Assembly: GCA_963281155.1 (NCBI GenBank)
Contig: CAUJLY010000006.1
Coordinates: 868,001-932,000 of the forward strand
DNA: 64,000 nucleotides
Direction of reading: 5' to 3'
Source: Rhabditophanes sp. KR3021
Taxonomy: Eukaryota > Nematoda > Chromadorea > Rhabditida > Alloionematidae
The notes under the pieces are model-generated. The model ran no database searches, was not told the DNA's origin, and was given only the letters and a program-made list of their open reading frames with translations. Below, in pieces: positions 54,828 through 64,000 of this stretch (position 1 is the first letter of the stretch; the number at the start of each line of letters is the position of its first letter). Position numbers and translations under genes: made by a program.

Positions 54828-55976
54828 TCAAACAAAAGTAATCGTATTTCGGGCACTCAACTTTGGACGAACTTTATTTGCCGAACTGATGCTATTTCTT
54901 TGGCCCGACCCACTTATTTCACCTTTTCCTTCAAACCAATTGGAGAATCTAAAAAATTCAAAATATCCACTTCGATACTTGTCAACTGTTAGCAGTACTG
55001 TCAATCCATGAATCAAGGGAATCCAACTGGTAATGCAATACGATATTATGTGGAATTTAGGTGTGTCTATTTTAAGTGAATTAGTTATGTATTGGCGGGC
55101 TATATTTGGAATCAACATAAATATTATCACTGTTAAAATTTGCATGATCATTATGTAAGTTATTTTTTTGTTCAAGTTTCGGGTCATATGGGATTTGAGG
55201 GAGTTCCGTAGTTTGAGAGTAATGATGACACCCACCATCGTTATAAATAAAATCAAGAGTTGAATTTGAAATATTACATTTGTGGTAATGTAAACGAGAC
55301 CAGTATAGGCTGGAGCAATTGCCATATAAGTTTTAGGCTCAAAATTAGCTCCAGACCAAAGCAATTGATCAATCTTCTCCGTAATAGGTTCATCATTAGT
55401 TAACCGATAATACAATAAATAGCCAGGTTGAGCCAAACTCATAACAATTACCGGTAAATATAAAGGAACAAGGCCAATTTTTGAAAAGTTAAACTTATGA
55501 ACTATCGTAAAGTATCTGTACAGAGAAATAACAATCGGAATCAACATAGCCAAAGTAATAGTTGTTGTATGAATAGCAATCAAAATATACGTTAAACATT
55601 CGCTTGAATTTGATGTGTAGCCATTGATAAGTACGAATACATGTTTTCGTTGGGGTAATAAAAGAAATTGGTTCAAGAAGATAAGCATGATGGCAAATAA
55701 CTCGACTGTTGAATTGATAAATAGGAGTCTTTGATAAACATAATAATTTCGTGGTGTCTTGCCGAGGATTAATTTTAGGAGCGGTATGTAGATAATAAAG
55801 CCAATTACCAGCAGTATCCAATTGTTTACTGTTCTATATAGCATCATTTGGTGAAGCTCATCTCGAACTAAAAAAAGTTATTTTTAAATATTAAGATACA
55901 TAAAGAGCTTTGAGGCAAGTTAATCCTTACGTTGATAATCCTGCTTAGTTCTGTCTTTTAAAAAATCATAAGTCAT
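54828..55976 (-). CDS. Chemoreceptor, STR/SRD-like (7TM)
   Basis: A receptor of about 365 residues. Exon 1 (from ATG 55976) encodes MTYDFLKDRTKQDYQ; a GTAAGG..TTTTAG intron (about 55930-55871) leads to LRDELHQMMLYR and the seven helices. TM7 ends with SWIPLIHGLTVLLTVDKYRS, similar to the P(L/I)...YR ending of STR/SRD/SRH receptors. The C-terminal tail is basic and Ser-rich. Using only the downstream Met would drop 26 residues; the splice is better supported because it keeps the frame. Intact. Confidence 0.78.
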
Positions 55977-57634
55977 TACTAAAATAATAATATCAGATAT
56001 ATTTATTAACTCAAAAAACGATAAAACGAATTTGATACAAAAATTAATGAAACACAAAATAAAATGTATATAAATATTATAGTTATGTCAACTAAGTTTT
56101 CAGGAAGACTTACAAACGTTCAAGAGACTAGATTGCTTTATAAACTTTTAGCCTGTTTCAGGCAAGTCTTCTTTTCATTTATCATTACGTTTTTAATATC
56201 ATTTTCGATATCCTCTAAAGCTAACAACAAAAAGCTGGCTACAATCATGGTTATTCGGAAAGGATAATGAAGAAGTCTAGTTGATAAAACTATTAGAACC
56301 ACTATTATTTAAGACATCAGGGTTCTTTATTAGCTTTAATTTATCTTTATATTTAGAGGAGAAACAAAAATTCTTCAAGATAAATAAAATAAACTTTTGT
56401 ATTGCTTTGTGTTTAAATATTCACATATGATACTGACACACAAAACTAAATCCTATTTTTATTCAAAATTCAATAAAGAAGATAATTTAGAAAGTAAAGT
56501 CTGGGACCGTATCTAGTGAATTTAGAAAAAAGAAGAATAAAGCAGTCTCGACAAGGTTAAAATACCCTGTTACCATTAAATAAATAATTTGGCGGCACAA
56601 GGTTGGTTACATTTTTGCCTCCTTCAAAAAGAAACGCACTCTAATATATTCAGCTGGCAAAATTAAGTAAAAGTGTAAAATGCTTTAATATTTACATCTT
56701 TGATGAAACACCATTTTTGGTCTTACAAGTAGCACTAAATAAATAAAAAAATTTGATTTTTACTCAAATTTAACATGAAAATCTTACATAAATATATATG
56801 CATATTATGACTTTAGAGAGACATTCACCATGCGCATATTGCCTTATGTATCTATATTTAATGTCAATTTTAGAAAACTTTACAGCACATAAATTAATTG
56901 GTATCATATTCATATAAATATATATGTTGGCAGCCAAAGAAACAAAAAAGAACTTTATAATTGTTATTTAATATTATATGTATTTATAAATATATAGAAA
57001 TATATACATCAAGTTCATATTTCTTTTATTATTTATCACGTACGATTAAATTCCCAATGCCATCATTTTTTTATTATCAAGCTTCACATTTAATTTTTTT
57101 CACTTTAATAAATTGACTTCATCTCGCTCTTTCTCCCTAATTATTCAAAATACAAAAAATTCCCCTTAACAAAGTATACTCAAATTAAAGCTTCTCATTT
57201 ATTAAATTAATTGATATCCATCATTTTAAATTATTCAACACAAGGGCGTCACACAAATATGATATAAGATAGTTATATATGTGATGCCATTTTCTTGAAA
57301 AATGCAATTTATACACATAACGTACAAATTATAATATCATTAGATATTATTTATAGATATGCACATATATACAAATTATATTTAACAATTTATACAAAAA
57401 ATATATGAATGGGGTAAAGAAAAATGATAGCAATAGAATGGTTAAGATAAAAATAGAACACATTTTGATGGTGGAACACTTAATGAACAGATTCATTTTT
57501 TTGGAGATTATGTGCGAATTAAAGAAGCTTTATAATAGGTAAAGTAGCTGTCTTTTTGAAAAATAATCTTGACGGCAACACACATTTACGTTTAATTTCT
57601 CATTAGAAGACGCATACTCTTTTTTTATTTCCAA
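55977..57634. other. Intergenic; no supported gene
   Basis: About 1.65 kb, very AT-rich, with long (AT)-type stretches between 56,880 and 57,400. The 67-codon plus frame at 56064-56267 has no features. Confidence 0.3.
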
Positions 57635-57841
57635 CTAGATTCGCCATCTTTTCTGGACATTGATCTTAGGGGTTCTTCTTGAAAGTATAGATTTACCTTT
57701 TTTGGGAGCACCATACTCTGGAATGGATCTCTTTCTTCTGAAGACATCATCATCTGTTACGAATGGAGGGAGTGACTGTTTGGCTACTGTCTTCTTGTCT
57801 ATTCCTTCATCAAATTTAGCATTATTGACAAATTGACTCAA
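57635..57841 (-). other. Open frame beside a retrotransposon scrap
   Basis: A 68-codon frame with a basic, proline-containing sequence (DDDVFRRKRSIPEYGAPKKG) that follows the endonuclease remnant, in another frame. It may be more of the element or part of a host gene; not assigned. Confidence 0.25.
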
Positions 57842-58068
57842 GCCTTCCTTAATCCAAAACCAACTCCTCCGATTCTATTGAAGTCACCAAAGAAGCAGGT
57901 AACACAGTCAGAATATTCTATCGTTTCCATTCTTCTTTTAGTTTCAGTCAATACAATGATATCAACGTTCTTCGCCATCCTATTTCCCCCCAATACCAGG
58001 AAATTGCCATCAATTACTAAAGTTCTAGTGTTGAAGGTGCCAACTCTACTAATGGAGTCCAAAACCAT
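57838..58068 (-). mobile_element. Non-LTR retrotransposon endonuclease remnant
   Basis: The minus-strand frame reads ISRVGTFNTRTLVIDGN, then DIIVLTETKRRMETI and FGDFNRIGGVGFGLRKA. This is the N-terminal order of an APE-type endonuclease domain (GTFNvRtL, ltETKr, GGVGF) from RTE/CR1-like elements. About 77 residues survive; catalytic parts downstream are lost. Confidence 0.7.
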
Positions 58069-58402
58069 GATAGCTAGATGGGAGAATGAATAATGTATTA
58101 GTGTGAAGTTAGTCTTTGCTTATACTGCACCGGTTAGCTCCCCCAAGTAGATAAAAGATAGGTTGTAATAGTCTAGAGACGTCTTAGTAATATACGACTT
58201 ATCAACGTCTCACTAAAAGAGATTTTAATTATAATTATCATTTCATGAATATCAGGCAATACGCTATAAGTAAACAGAGAAAGTGTGTAGTCTTGTTAAA
58301 AGGATATTTGATAATGAAGATATATTTTCCTATAAATATTTAATAACTGAAATCAGTAATCTTAAAATTAATATAAATATTTAACAATTGATTTAAAAAA
58401 TT
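58069..58402. other. Intergenic; nothing recognised
   Basis: AT-rich sequence between the endonuclease remnant and tRNA-Pro. Confidence 0.3.
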
Positions 58403-58476
58403 GGGCTCAACCGGCAGTCGAAACCGGGGCCTCTCGCACCCAAAGCGAGAATCATAACCAACTAGACCATTGAGCC
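58403..58476 (-). tRNA. tRNA-Pro (TGG)
   Basis: A 74-nt cloverleaf: acceptor GGCTCAA/TTGAGCC, anticodon stem CTCGC/GCGAG with loop TTTGGGT (anticodon TGG), C as discriminator as in other eukaryotic tRNA-Pro. The T arm is atypical (CCGGT TTCGACT GCCGG), with a T-G pair at 53:61 in place of the near-invariant G-C. It may be a slightly degenerate copy. Confidence 0.85.
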
Positions 58477-59262
58477 ATGAATCTTTAATTAAAAATGAAA
58501 ATTCCTTTTCAAAAGAAGTGGTTTTAATCGAAATAGGTCACCTTCTAACGCCTCTTAAATGTTACATTTACACTTTGGCAACCATAATTTTGTCTCTTCT
58601 TAATACAAAGTCTTTAATCGTTCGATTCATTCCAATTTCAGTGTTTTATTAATTATGATTAAAGATAAATTAATACACTTTAATTATTTGACAACATTTA
58701 AATAGAAACAACTTTATTTCCAAATTTTATACTACAATTTATATCAATTAGTTTTCTTTCGTAGCCCTACTTTGTTACAATATGAAAGAAGCACCTTCCA
58801 AGAGAACTCACGCTTCAAAAAGAAAGGTTCCATCCAAAGAGAAGAAGGTGTCAAATGCTGATTCTGGGAAAAAGTCATCTGCTACAAGATCATGCTAGCT
58901 GATCCAATTACACCATCCTTTTCCTTCTCTAGGAAAAAAGGTGAAGACAAGTTGGTTCATTTATATAGTTACGGCCAATTTCTGTACCCTACCATCAGGA
59001 TGTTATGATGGTGGAAGATCTCAAAACAAGACAAAATATTATGTGTAGGTTGTATCATTATGCACATTATTTAATTAATTTGAGTTTTAGTTCAACCAAA
59101 TTGGCACAAGTCACCTAATTGAACTAAGAGTATATTGTTATACCAGGTGTAAAGTTGAACATCTATTGTTTCTTAACAAAAAGAATATGTTTTAAGCCAA
59201 GTTAATAAAAAGATCTAAAGCAATTTATGTAATTTATTAAATTTCTAATTTTGAGCATCAAT
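58477..59262. other. Intergenic with short Lys-rich frame
   Basis: At about 58781-58897 a 38-codon frame reads MKEAPSKRTHASKRKVPSKE and ends in SATRSC. It may be the remnant of a nuclear basic protein; too short to call. The rest is AT-rich. Confidence 0.3.
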
Positions 59263-60934
59263 TTAATTTGTCTTTTTGGATTTTTTGACAATGTCCTTTT
59301 TCGAACAACAGCAATATCTGACACTTTTGGAGATTAAAACACCTAATATAAACATGGACGCAATAACAATTGCACAGAGATCCAAGTTGTTTCTTTCAAT
59401 AAAAGACTGATCCTGTCCTAATATATTAAACATTTTTTGTGGACCATATTTTGCGGCATACTGAACATATTTAACGAATACTTCCGTCGAATTATAAGGT
59501 TTATTTTTGATGCTTTCCATTAAGGCAACGGCTGCTTTCTTGTATTTATTGGAAGTAAAGAATACTTCGTTGATAGAGTTTCTAAGTTGGTCATAATCAG
59601 ATAAGAGATGTTTTTCAATTCCTTTACCAAATCCGATTTTTTCTACTACTTGTGTATTGCGCATCTGATCTCCTAAAAATAAATTAATCTTATTATTTTA
59701 TATTTCTTTTACTTACCAAATAGACCAACAAGCAACAAAGGTAGTCCAAATTGAGATGCTTCAGTCAATGAGTTCAATCCACCTGAAAGAAATAATAAAA
59801 AGTATTAAAATTTGAAAACTTGCCGTGAGTGACGAATCCTGTCAACCTAGGATCTCCTAAAATGTCAGTTTGTGGCAACCATTTCCCAGTAACTAAATTG
59901 TCGATTCCATCAGCAATACCATCATTTTCAATTTCATATTTCCAAATGAAGGTGACGTCGGGGAATGATTTTATTACTTTTATTATGTTTTGTTTATAAC
60001 TTTCAGGCATCATAAATGATTTGGCATTTGACCCAAAAGAGATAAGGATATTTTTTGTTCTTAAAGCCATTATCTTGTCATGATATTCATCTAATGGCTT
60101 AGTTTTTGGGATCGAGAAACCACCGATCTCGATAACTTTTGAGGTAATTGGTTTGGCAAAGTCCAATAATGGATCTCCATTGGTGATATAATAAGCGCAT
60201 TCAGAAAAAGTTTTTTTAATATTAACCACCCCTTTTCCATACTTTGAATCAAACAAATCTTGCTCAAGATTCATTGGTCTGGTCAGGAACCAATAACCCA
60301 TGAACCCGTAATAAAGATTTTTAGCTCTGTTATAGAGGGAAATACCTTCTCCACCAAAGTCAGCAAATAATTCAGGTACCTGAGTAGTCGGATAAGTAAG
60401 CCCTAACAATTGATAGTGTGGACTGAAAAAAAGACCACTAGACACGACGATATGATTTTTAATCCCATATTGCTTATAAAGACCAAAGATACATGAATCA
60501 AAACCTTCGGCAATGGCAATGTCAAATGTTTGTCCCTTAATTTTGGCAGTTAATTGATCATCGTCCATTATTCTTTTGCAGTGATTTACCCACGTACCAG
60601 TGAATTTAGCCATGAAGTATAAAGCAATGGGAGTCTCCATATTAGCGACCCAAATTCTTTTCATATATTCGTCTCTTTGAGCTGTCGTTGGTCCAGATAT
60701 ACTTTCCTTCTCTTCTGCTCTTATAATCTTGGCCAATTTTATTCCATGATTATTCCTTTCAGTAGGATCAACGTTTGAAACCAGAACAGTAACATCATTT
60801 CCAGCTTTTACTAAGATATCAGATAGTTTGCTCATATGTCTCATGTGACTACGTGACACCTCTGGCAAATAAACCAATATACGTGCACATGAAACAAGCT
60901 GAACCAAAATAAAAAACAAATACAGACCGTTCAT
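59263..60934 (-). CDS. UDP-glucuronosyl/glucosyltransferase (UGT)
   Basis: Microsomal UGT of about 525 residues that conjugates sugars to xenobiotics and lipids. The first ATG (60934) gives a signal peptide (MNGLYLFFILVQLVSC). The N-terminal acceptor domain is followed by the donor-binding signature, split by an intron: FVTHG is joined to GLNSLTEASQFGLPLLLVG, then DQMRNTQ. The catalytic-type His is not checked in detail. Near the C-terminus a single membrane anchor (LDLCAIVIASMFILGVLISK) precedes a Lys-rich tail, as in ER UGTs. The first intron (59823-59783, 41 bp) has a GC donor (G|GCAAGT) and is otherwise normal; the second is about 59716-59673. Confidence 0.94.
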
Positions 60935-61952
60935 AATCAAGCTTTAGTAAATAACTTTACATCCTTTTTTTGTTTTTATAATCTCTAAATATAGTTTGAC
61001 TAAGGCGTGTCAGTCATCTTATCAGACTAAATAAAACAATAAGTTGTCACTATCTGAACTAAAGACGATCAACGATAATATTTTCCATTAACAGCGTGAT
61101 AATGCACACATAATTATCAGTGAATTAGTAAGATACTCCATAAATATAAATAGATACCTTCACGTTCTCCTTCATGATTCGATTAGGTGGTACATAATGG
61201 CTACAAAATAGCATCACTTTTGAAATTAAATGCGCCGATGAAATGAGACAGGGTATAATGAAAAGTGTGTTGTTTTGAAATACAAAACAATATTTGGTAG
61301 TCTTTACCATTTTTGATAAGAAAATTGACTGGATGGGTAGTAATTCATTGGTTTTATATTTAATATGTAATCAGTGATGTTACTGAAATATGTATTTCCA
61401 ATATCTTTGCAAGTAATTTGGGAGTTTACTGAAAAGCACCAGAAAATGTTACTTATAACTATTGATATATTACTGAAACACAACTTTCCTTATTACGAGA
61501 AAATGTTGCAACATTTGAATAAATATAACAAATAAAAAAGACAAACAAAAACAAATACACAGTCAAAAATGATACCTATTAACATTTAAGACCTTCTATA
61601 TCATATTATAGGCAGCACCTTAAAGAGATCAGAATACGAGGCCGTCGGTTACCACGGATTTATCTATTCAATACAACGTAAGTTACTCATAAAGAGTCTA
61701 TGATTACAATATCTCATTAAGTGGCCACACGTTTAACTATCTAACATTTTATTACAACTCTTATTGTAATAAATAATTGTTCAACTTTGTCTTGTTAGCT
61801 TCAAAATGGAAGATCCAGTAATATGTCATATTATATTTGACTATGGAATGTACAATGTTCTATTATATGGCAACACTTAGACTTTGCAAGTATGTTATTA
61901 AGAAGAATAATACATTGAGGATTATAATAGATACCTATGGAAAATATACATA
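60935..61952. other. Intergenic with possible exon pair
   Basis: Between 61608 and 61825 an exon-like segment (STLKRSEYEAVGYHGFIYSI) with acceptor and donor, and a second short one (SKWKIQ and a stop) after an AG, hint at an eroded gene. No start or family was found. Confidence 0.25.
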
Positions 61953-62034
61953 ACCGCGATGGCCGAGCGGTTAAGGCGTTGGACTTAAGTTCCAATCTCA
62001 TTATGAGTCGTGGGTTCGAACCCCACTTGCGGTA
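61953..62034 (+). tRNA. tRNA-Leu (TAA)
   Basis: An 82-nt class II tRNA: acceptor ACCGCGA/TTGCGGT, D arm GCCGAGCGGTTAAGGC, anticodon stem TTGGA/TCCAA with loop CTTAAGT (anticodon TAA), variable arm CTCATTATGAG, T arm GTGGG TTCGAAC CCCAC. Confidence 0.96.
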
Positions 62035-62872
62035 AACTTTTTTGTATTAATTAAAAATAACTATTCTATGGTGGAGAGCAATATTTAATCCGATTTATGT
62101 AATTGTTTTATAAGTTCGCATGAGTAAAATAGAAATTTTGTTATTTTATTATTTACAATTAATCTTGGTAAATATATTTTGATGTTAAGAAGGAGATTGA
62201 AGAATCAATTTCGTACTAACTTATCTCTTTCTAACAAAACGTAAATATTTTTGTAAATGCAAAAGCTTGAAAATAAAGCAATTTTGATTAAAATGCCACA
62301 ACCTGCTTACTTCTTGATTGGCCAAATTCATTTTATTTCTTCATTGTATCCTCATGACCATTTTTTATAAATAAAGTACATATTTATGTGACGTTAACAA
62401 ACAACCTTTTGAATATTAAAATGACACCAACCAAATAAGCATTCATGTAATATGTCAAAAATAATTATGTCATTTTAATCCTTGTTATTTTATATGTTTT
62501 ATTCACGATACTTGCTTCATTTTAAATATAAAGTCATATTACATTATTTTAGTCGCTTCCTATTATTTATTGGCTTGGTTAAGTAACGATCATATAAAAG
62601 ATATACGCCATCCGATAAAAGTAATTGCCAAAGTTACTAATCGCAGTCTCACATATGTATATCTACATACTTACCATTGTTGTTTTTCTGCACTCACACT
62701 TTTAAACGACTTTTGAAATAAAAACAAACTTTGTTTTTTAGGTATAATCAAGATATCTATTTATGAATTTAAACTAAACATACATACAACACTATATATT
62801 TTAATTGAATTTATTGTATTAAAATACTTCCCAAATTGCAAATGTTTGTATTTGTTATTGCAAACTAATATT
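62035..62872. other. Intergenic, upstream of last receptor
   Basis: AT-rich; no supported gene. Confidence 0.3.
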
Positions 62873-63790
62873 ATGAACCAACTTCAAAATCAATCGTTGT
62901 CTGTTACTAAATTCTTAGTAAACCTAGATGAAAACATTTATGTGAATGTTATTTTGTTGTCAACTGCCACAGTTGCAACTATTTTAATTCTAATAAAACT
63001 GTATATTGTGTTGTTTAAAAAAATATACAAACAATCTTTACTAAATTGCTTACATGCATATTTTGATATTACATCCTCTTTTCTGGCTATATTCAATTTC
63101 ATTATAAGTATCTTTAATATTCTGGTCATTTACAAAAATGATAACTTTATGAAACCTTATTGTTCTACGATAACAATTGTTAAAATATTTTTATTTGAAG
63201 CCTTTAAAGTATCCTATTTATTTGTTATTTTGAGTTTTGGGGTACTTTTGAGGTTTCCCATGCTATACAAATCTTTCGCAAATCGTATTAATATTCGAAT
63301 CATGGCAGCCCTATTAATAATAATTTGGTCAAGCATCGGAAGTTTGTTATTAAATTTCAAAGGAACTAGCAAACTACAATATGGGTGCGAAGAAAACAGT
63401 TTTATCTTGCAAGAATTTGAATATTACTCTATATCAATCACCGCAGTCACAATTGCCCTAGTAATACCTCAAGGAATTTACACCTACAAAAGTTTACACA
63501 TCATGAACGATCAAAAGAAAAGAAACTTAATGTATCTAATGAACTCATCCTCAATATCTTTCTTAATTCTATGGACTGCACCAAACATTATATTACTAAT
63601 TGCTCATCATCAAAAATGGTCAGCTCAATGTTTGAACCTAATATGTCATGTAATTGGCATATCTGTTAACTTGTACATTATTTACTCTTTTATATTGTCA
63701 ATACAAAATATTCGAGATGTAAAGGAGCATTTTTATAAAATTATACATCATCATTCATTAAGTACCAATCCTAAGGCTGTATTGGTATAG
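62873..63790 (+). CDS. Divergent chemoreceptor (7TM)
   Basis: Intronless seven-helix protein of 305 residues. The first ATG of the frame is at 62873 (MNQLQNQSLSVTKFLVNLDE, with an N-glycosylation site). TM3 ends SFGVLLRFPMLYKSFANRIN, where the usual DRY-like motif is replaced. The C-terminus is NIRDVKEHFYKIIHHHSLST and a short tail. Class could be SRX-, SRW- or SRSX-related; I cannot tell. Confidence 0.65.
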   Translation: MNQLQNQSLSVTKFLVNLDENIYVNVILLSTATVATILILIKLYIVLFKKIYKQSLLNCLHAYFDITSSFLAIFNFIISIFNILVIYKNDNFMKPYCSTITIVKIFLFEAFKVSYLFVILSFGVLLRFPMLYKSFANRINIRIMAALLIIIWSSIGSLLLNFKGTSKLQYGCEENSFILQEFEYYSISITAVTIALVIPQGIYTYKSLHIMNDQKKRNLMYLMNSSSISFLILWTAPNIILLIAHHQKWSAQCLNLICHVIGISVNLYIIYSFILSIQNIRDVKEHFYKIIHHHSLSTNPKAVLV

Positions 63791-63814
63791 GCTGGATATT
63801 TATTTTCATTATTA

Positions 63815-64000
63815 AAGACAATAAATTTTGATTATATGTATATTCGTACACTTTTATTTTGGAGAGAATATACATGAAAATAGTGTATACTCGCCCAAAA
63901 ATGTTTTCTCAATTTTAAAAAATAGAGCCAATGGACACTTAACTATTTTTTTAAATGGGGATCATGCTCTTATACAAATAAATTGCTTTGATATTAAAAG
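63815..64000 (+). CDS. Possible partial gene at right edge
   Basis: An open frame runs to the end of the window: FGENIHENSVYSPKNVFSIL, KNRANGHLTIFLNGDHALIQ, INCFDIK. The pattern is mildly galectin- or beta-sandwich-like, but the frame has no clear start and the last 15 codons reach the edge. Weak. Confidence 0.22.

Noticed and set aside
54697..55011. Plus-strand 104-codon frame
   Set aside because: Antisense to the C-terminus of the receptor at 54828-55976.
1..64000. CRISPR array, bacterial operon or prophage
   Set aside because: No spaced direct repeats, ribosome-binding sites or phage genes; introns, nuclear tRNAs and nematode receptors show eukaryotic DNA.

Overview
The window reads as nuclear DNA of an AT-rich nematode. 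It has short introns (about 35-50 bp, GT..AG, often GTAAG donors), several nematode-specific chemoreceptor classes (SRT, SRE-like, SRX-like, SRV-like, SRH/STR-like), an SXP/RAL-2 secreted protein, ShKT-domain and cysteine-rich secreted proteins, a thaumatin-like protein, a CYP33-like P450, a UGT, and nuclear tRNA genes. A free-living rhabditid or panagrolaimid-type worm is plausible, but the species is inferred and not shown.

Layout. 1-7.4 kb: a thaumatin-like gene, a BTB-BACK-kelch gene, a decayed mitochondrial ribosomal protein mS29 (DAP3) copy, and an intronless IgGFc-binding-like gene. 8.3-16.3 kb: an SRT chemoreceptor, tRNA-Lys, histone H1 with tandem repeats both inside the gene and upstream of it, and a cytochrome P450. 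16.9-19.8 kb: small secreted proteins on the minus strand, three of which carry a one-base reading-frame break. 20-27 kb: two chemoreceptors, a ZIP zinc transporter and an SXP/RAL-2 gene. 27.5-39.1 kb: two direct copies of a 1.3 kb block (UBX-domain fragment, tRNA-Glu, tRNA-Gly, U6-like RNA, start of a small secreted-protein gene), separated by a frameshifted gene, a cysteine-rich protein, a chemoreceptor, several pseudogenes, tRNA-Leu and a chromodomain gene. 40-48 kb: four intact chemoreceptors, a decayed secreted-protein gene and a small peptide precursor. 48.5-56 kb: a third, damaged tRNA cassette, a Skp1-like gene, two nearly identical peptide genes inside a tandem duplication, and a chemoreceptor. 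57.6-64 kb: a non-LTR retrotransposon endonuclease remnant, tRNA-Pro, a UGT, tRNA-Leu and a last chemoreceptor.

Functionally this looks like a fast-evolving accessory region typical of nematode chromosome arms: environment-facing genes (chemoreception, xenobiotic metabolism by P450 and UGT, secreted defence or host-facing proteins) mixed with duplicates, dead copies and RNA-gene cassettes. A few housekeeping-type genes (histone H1, Skp1-like, ZIP) sit among them. I found no convincing new multi-gene system. The most unusual signals are the recurrent single-base reading-frame breaks, the duplicated RNA-gene cassette, a possible microRNA hairpin, and the duplicated secreted-peptide locus.
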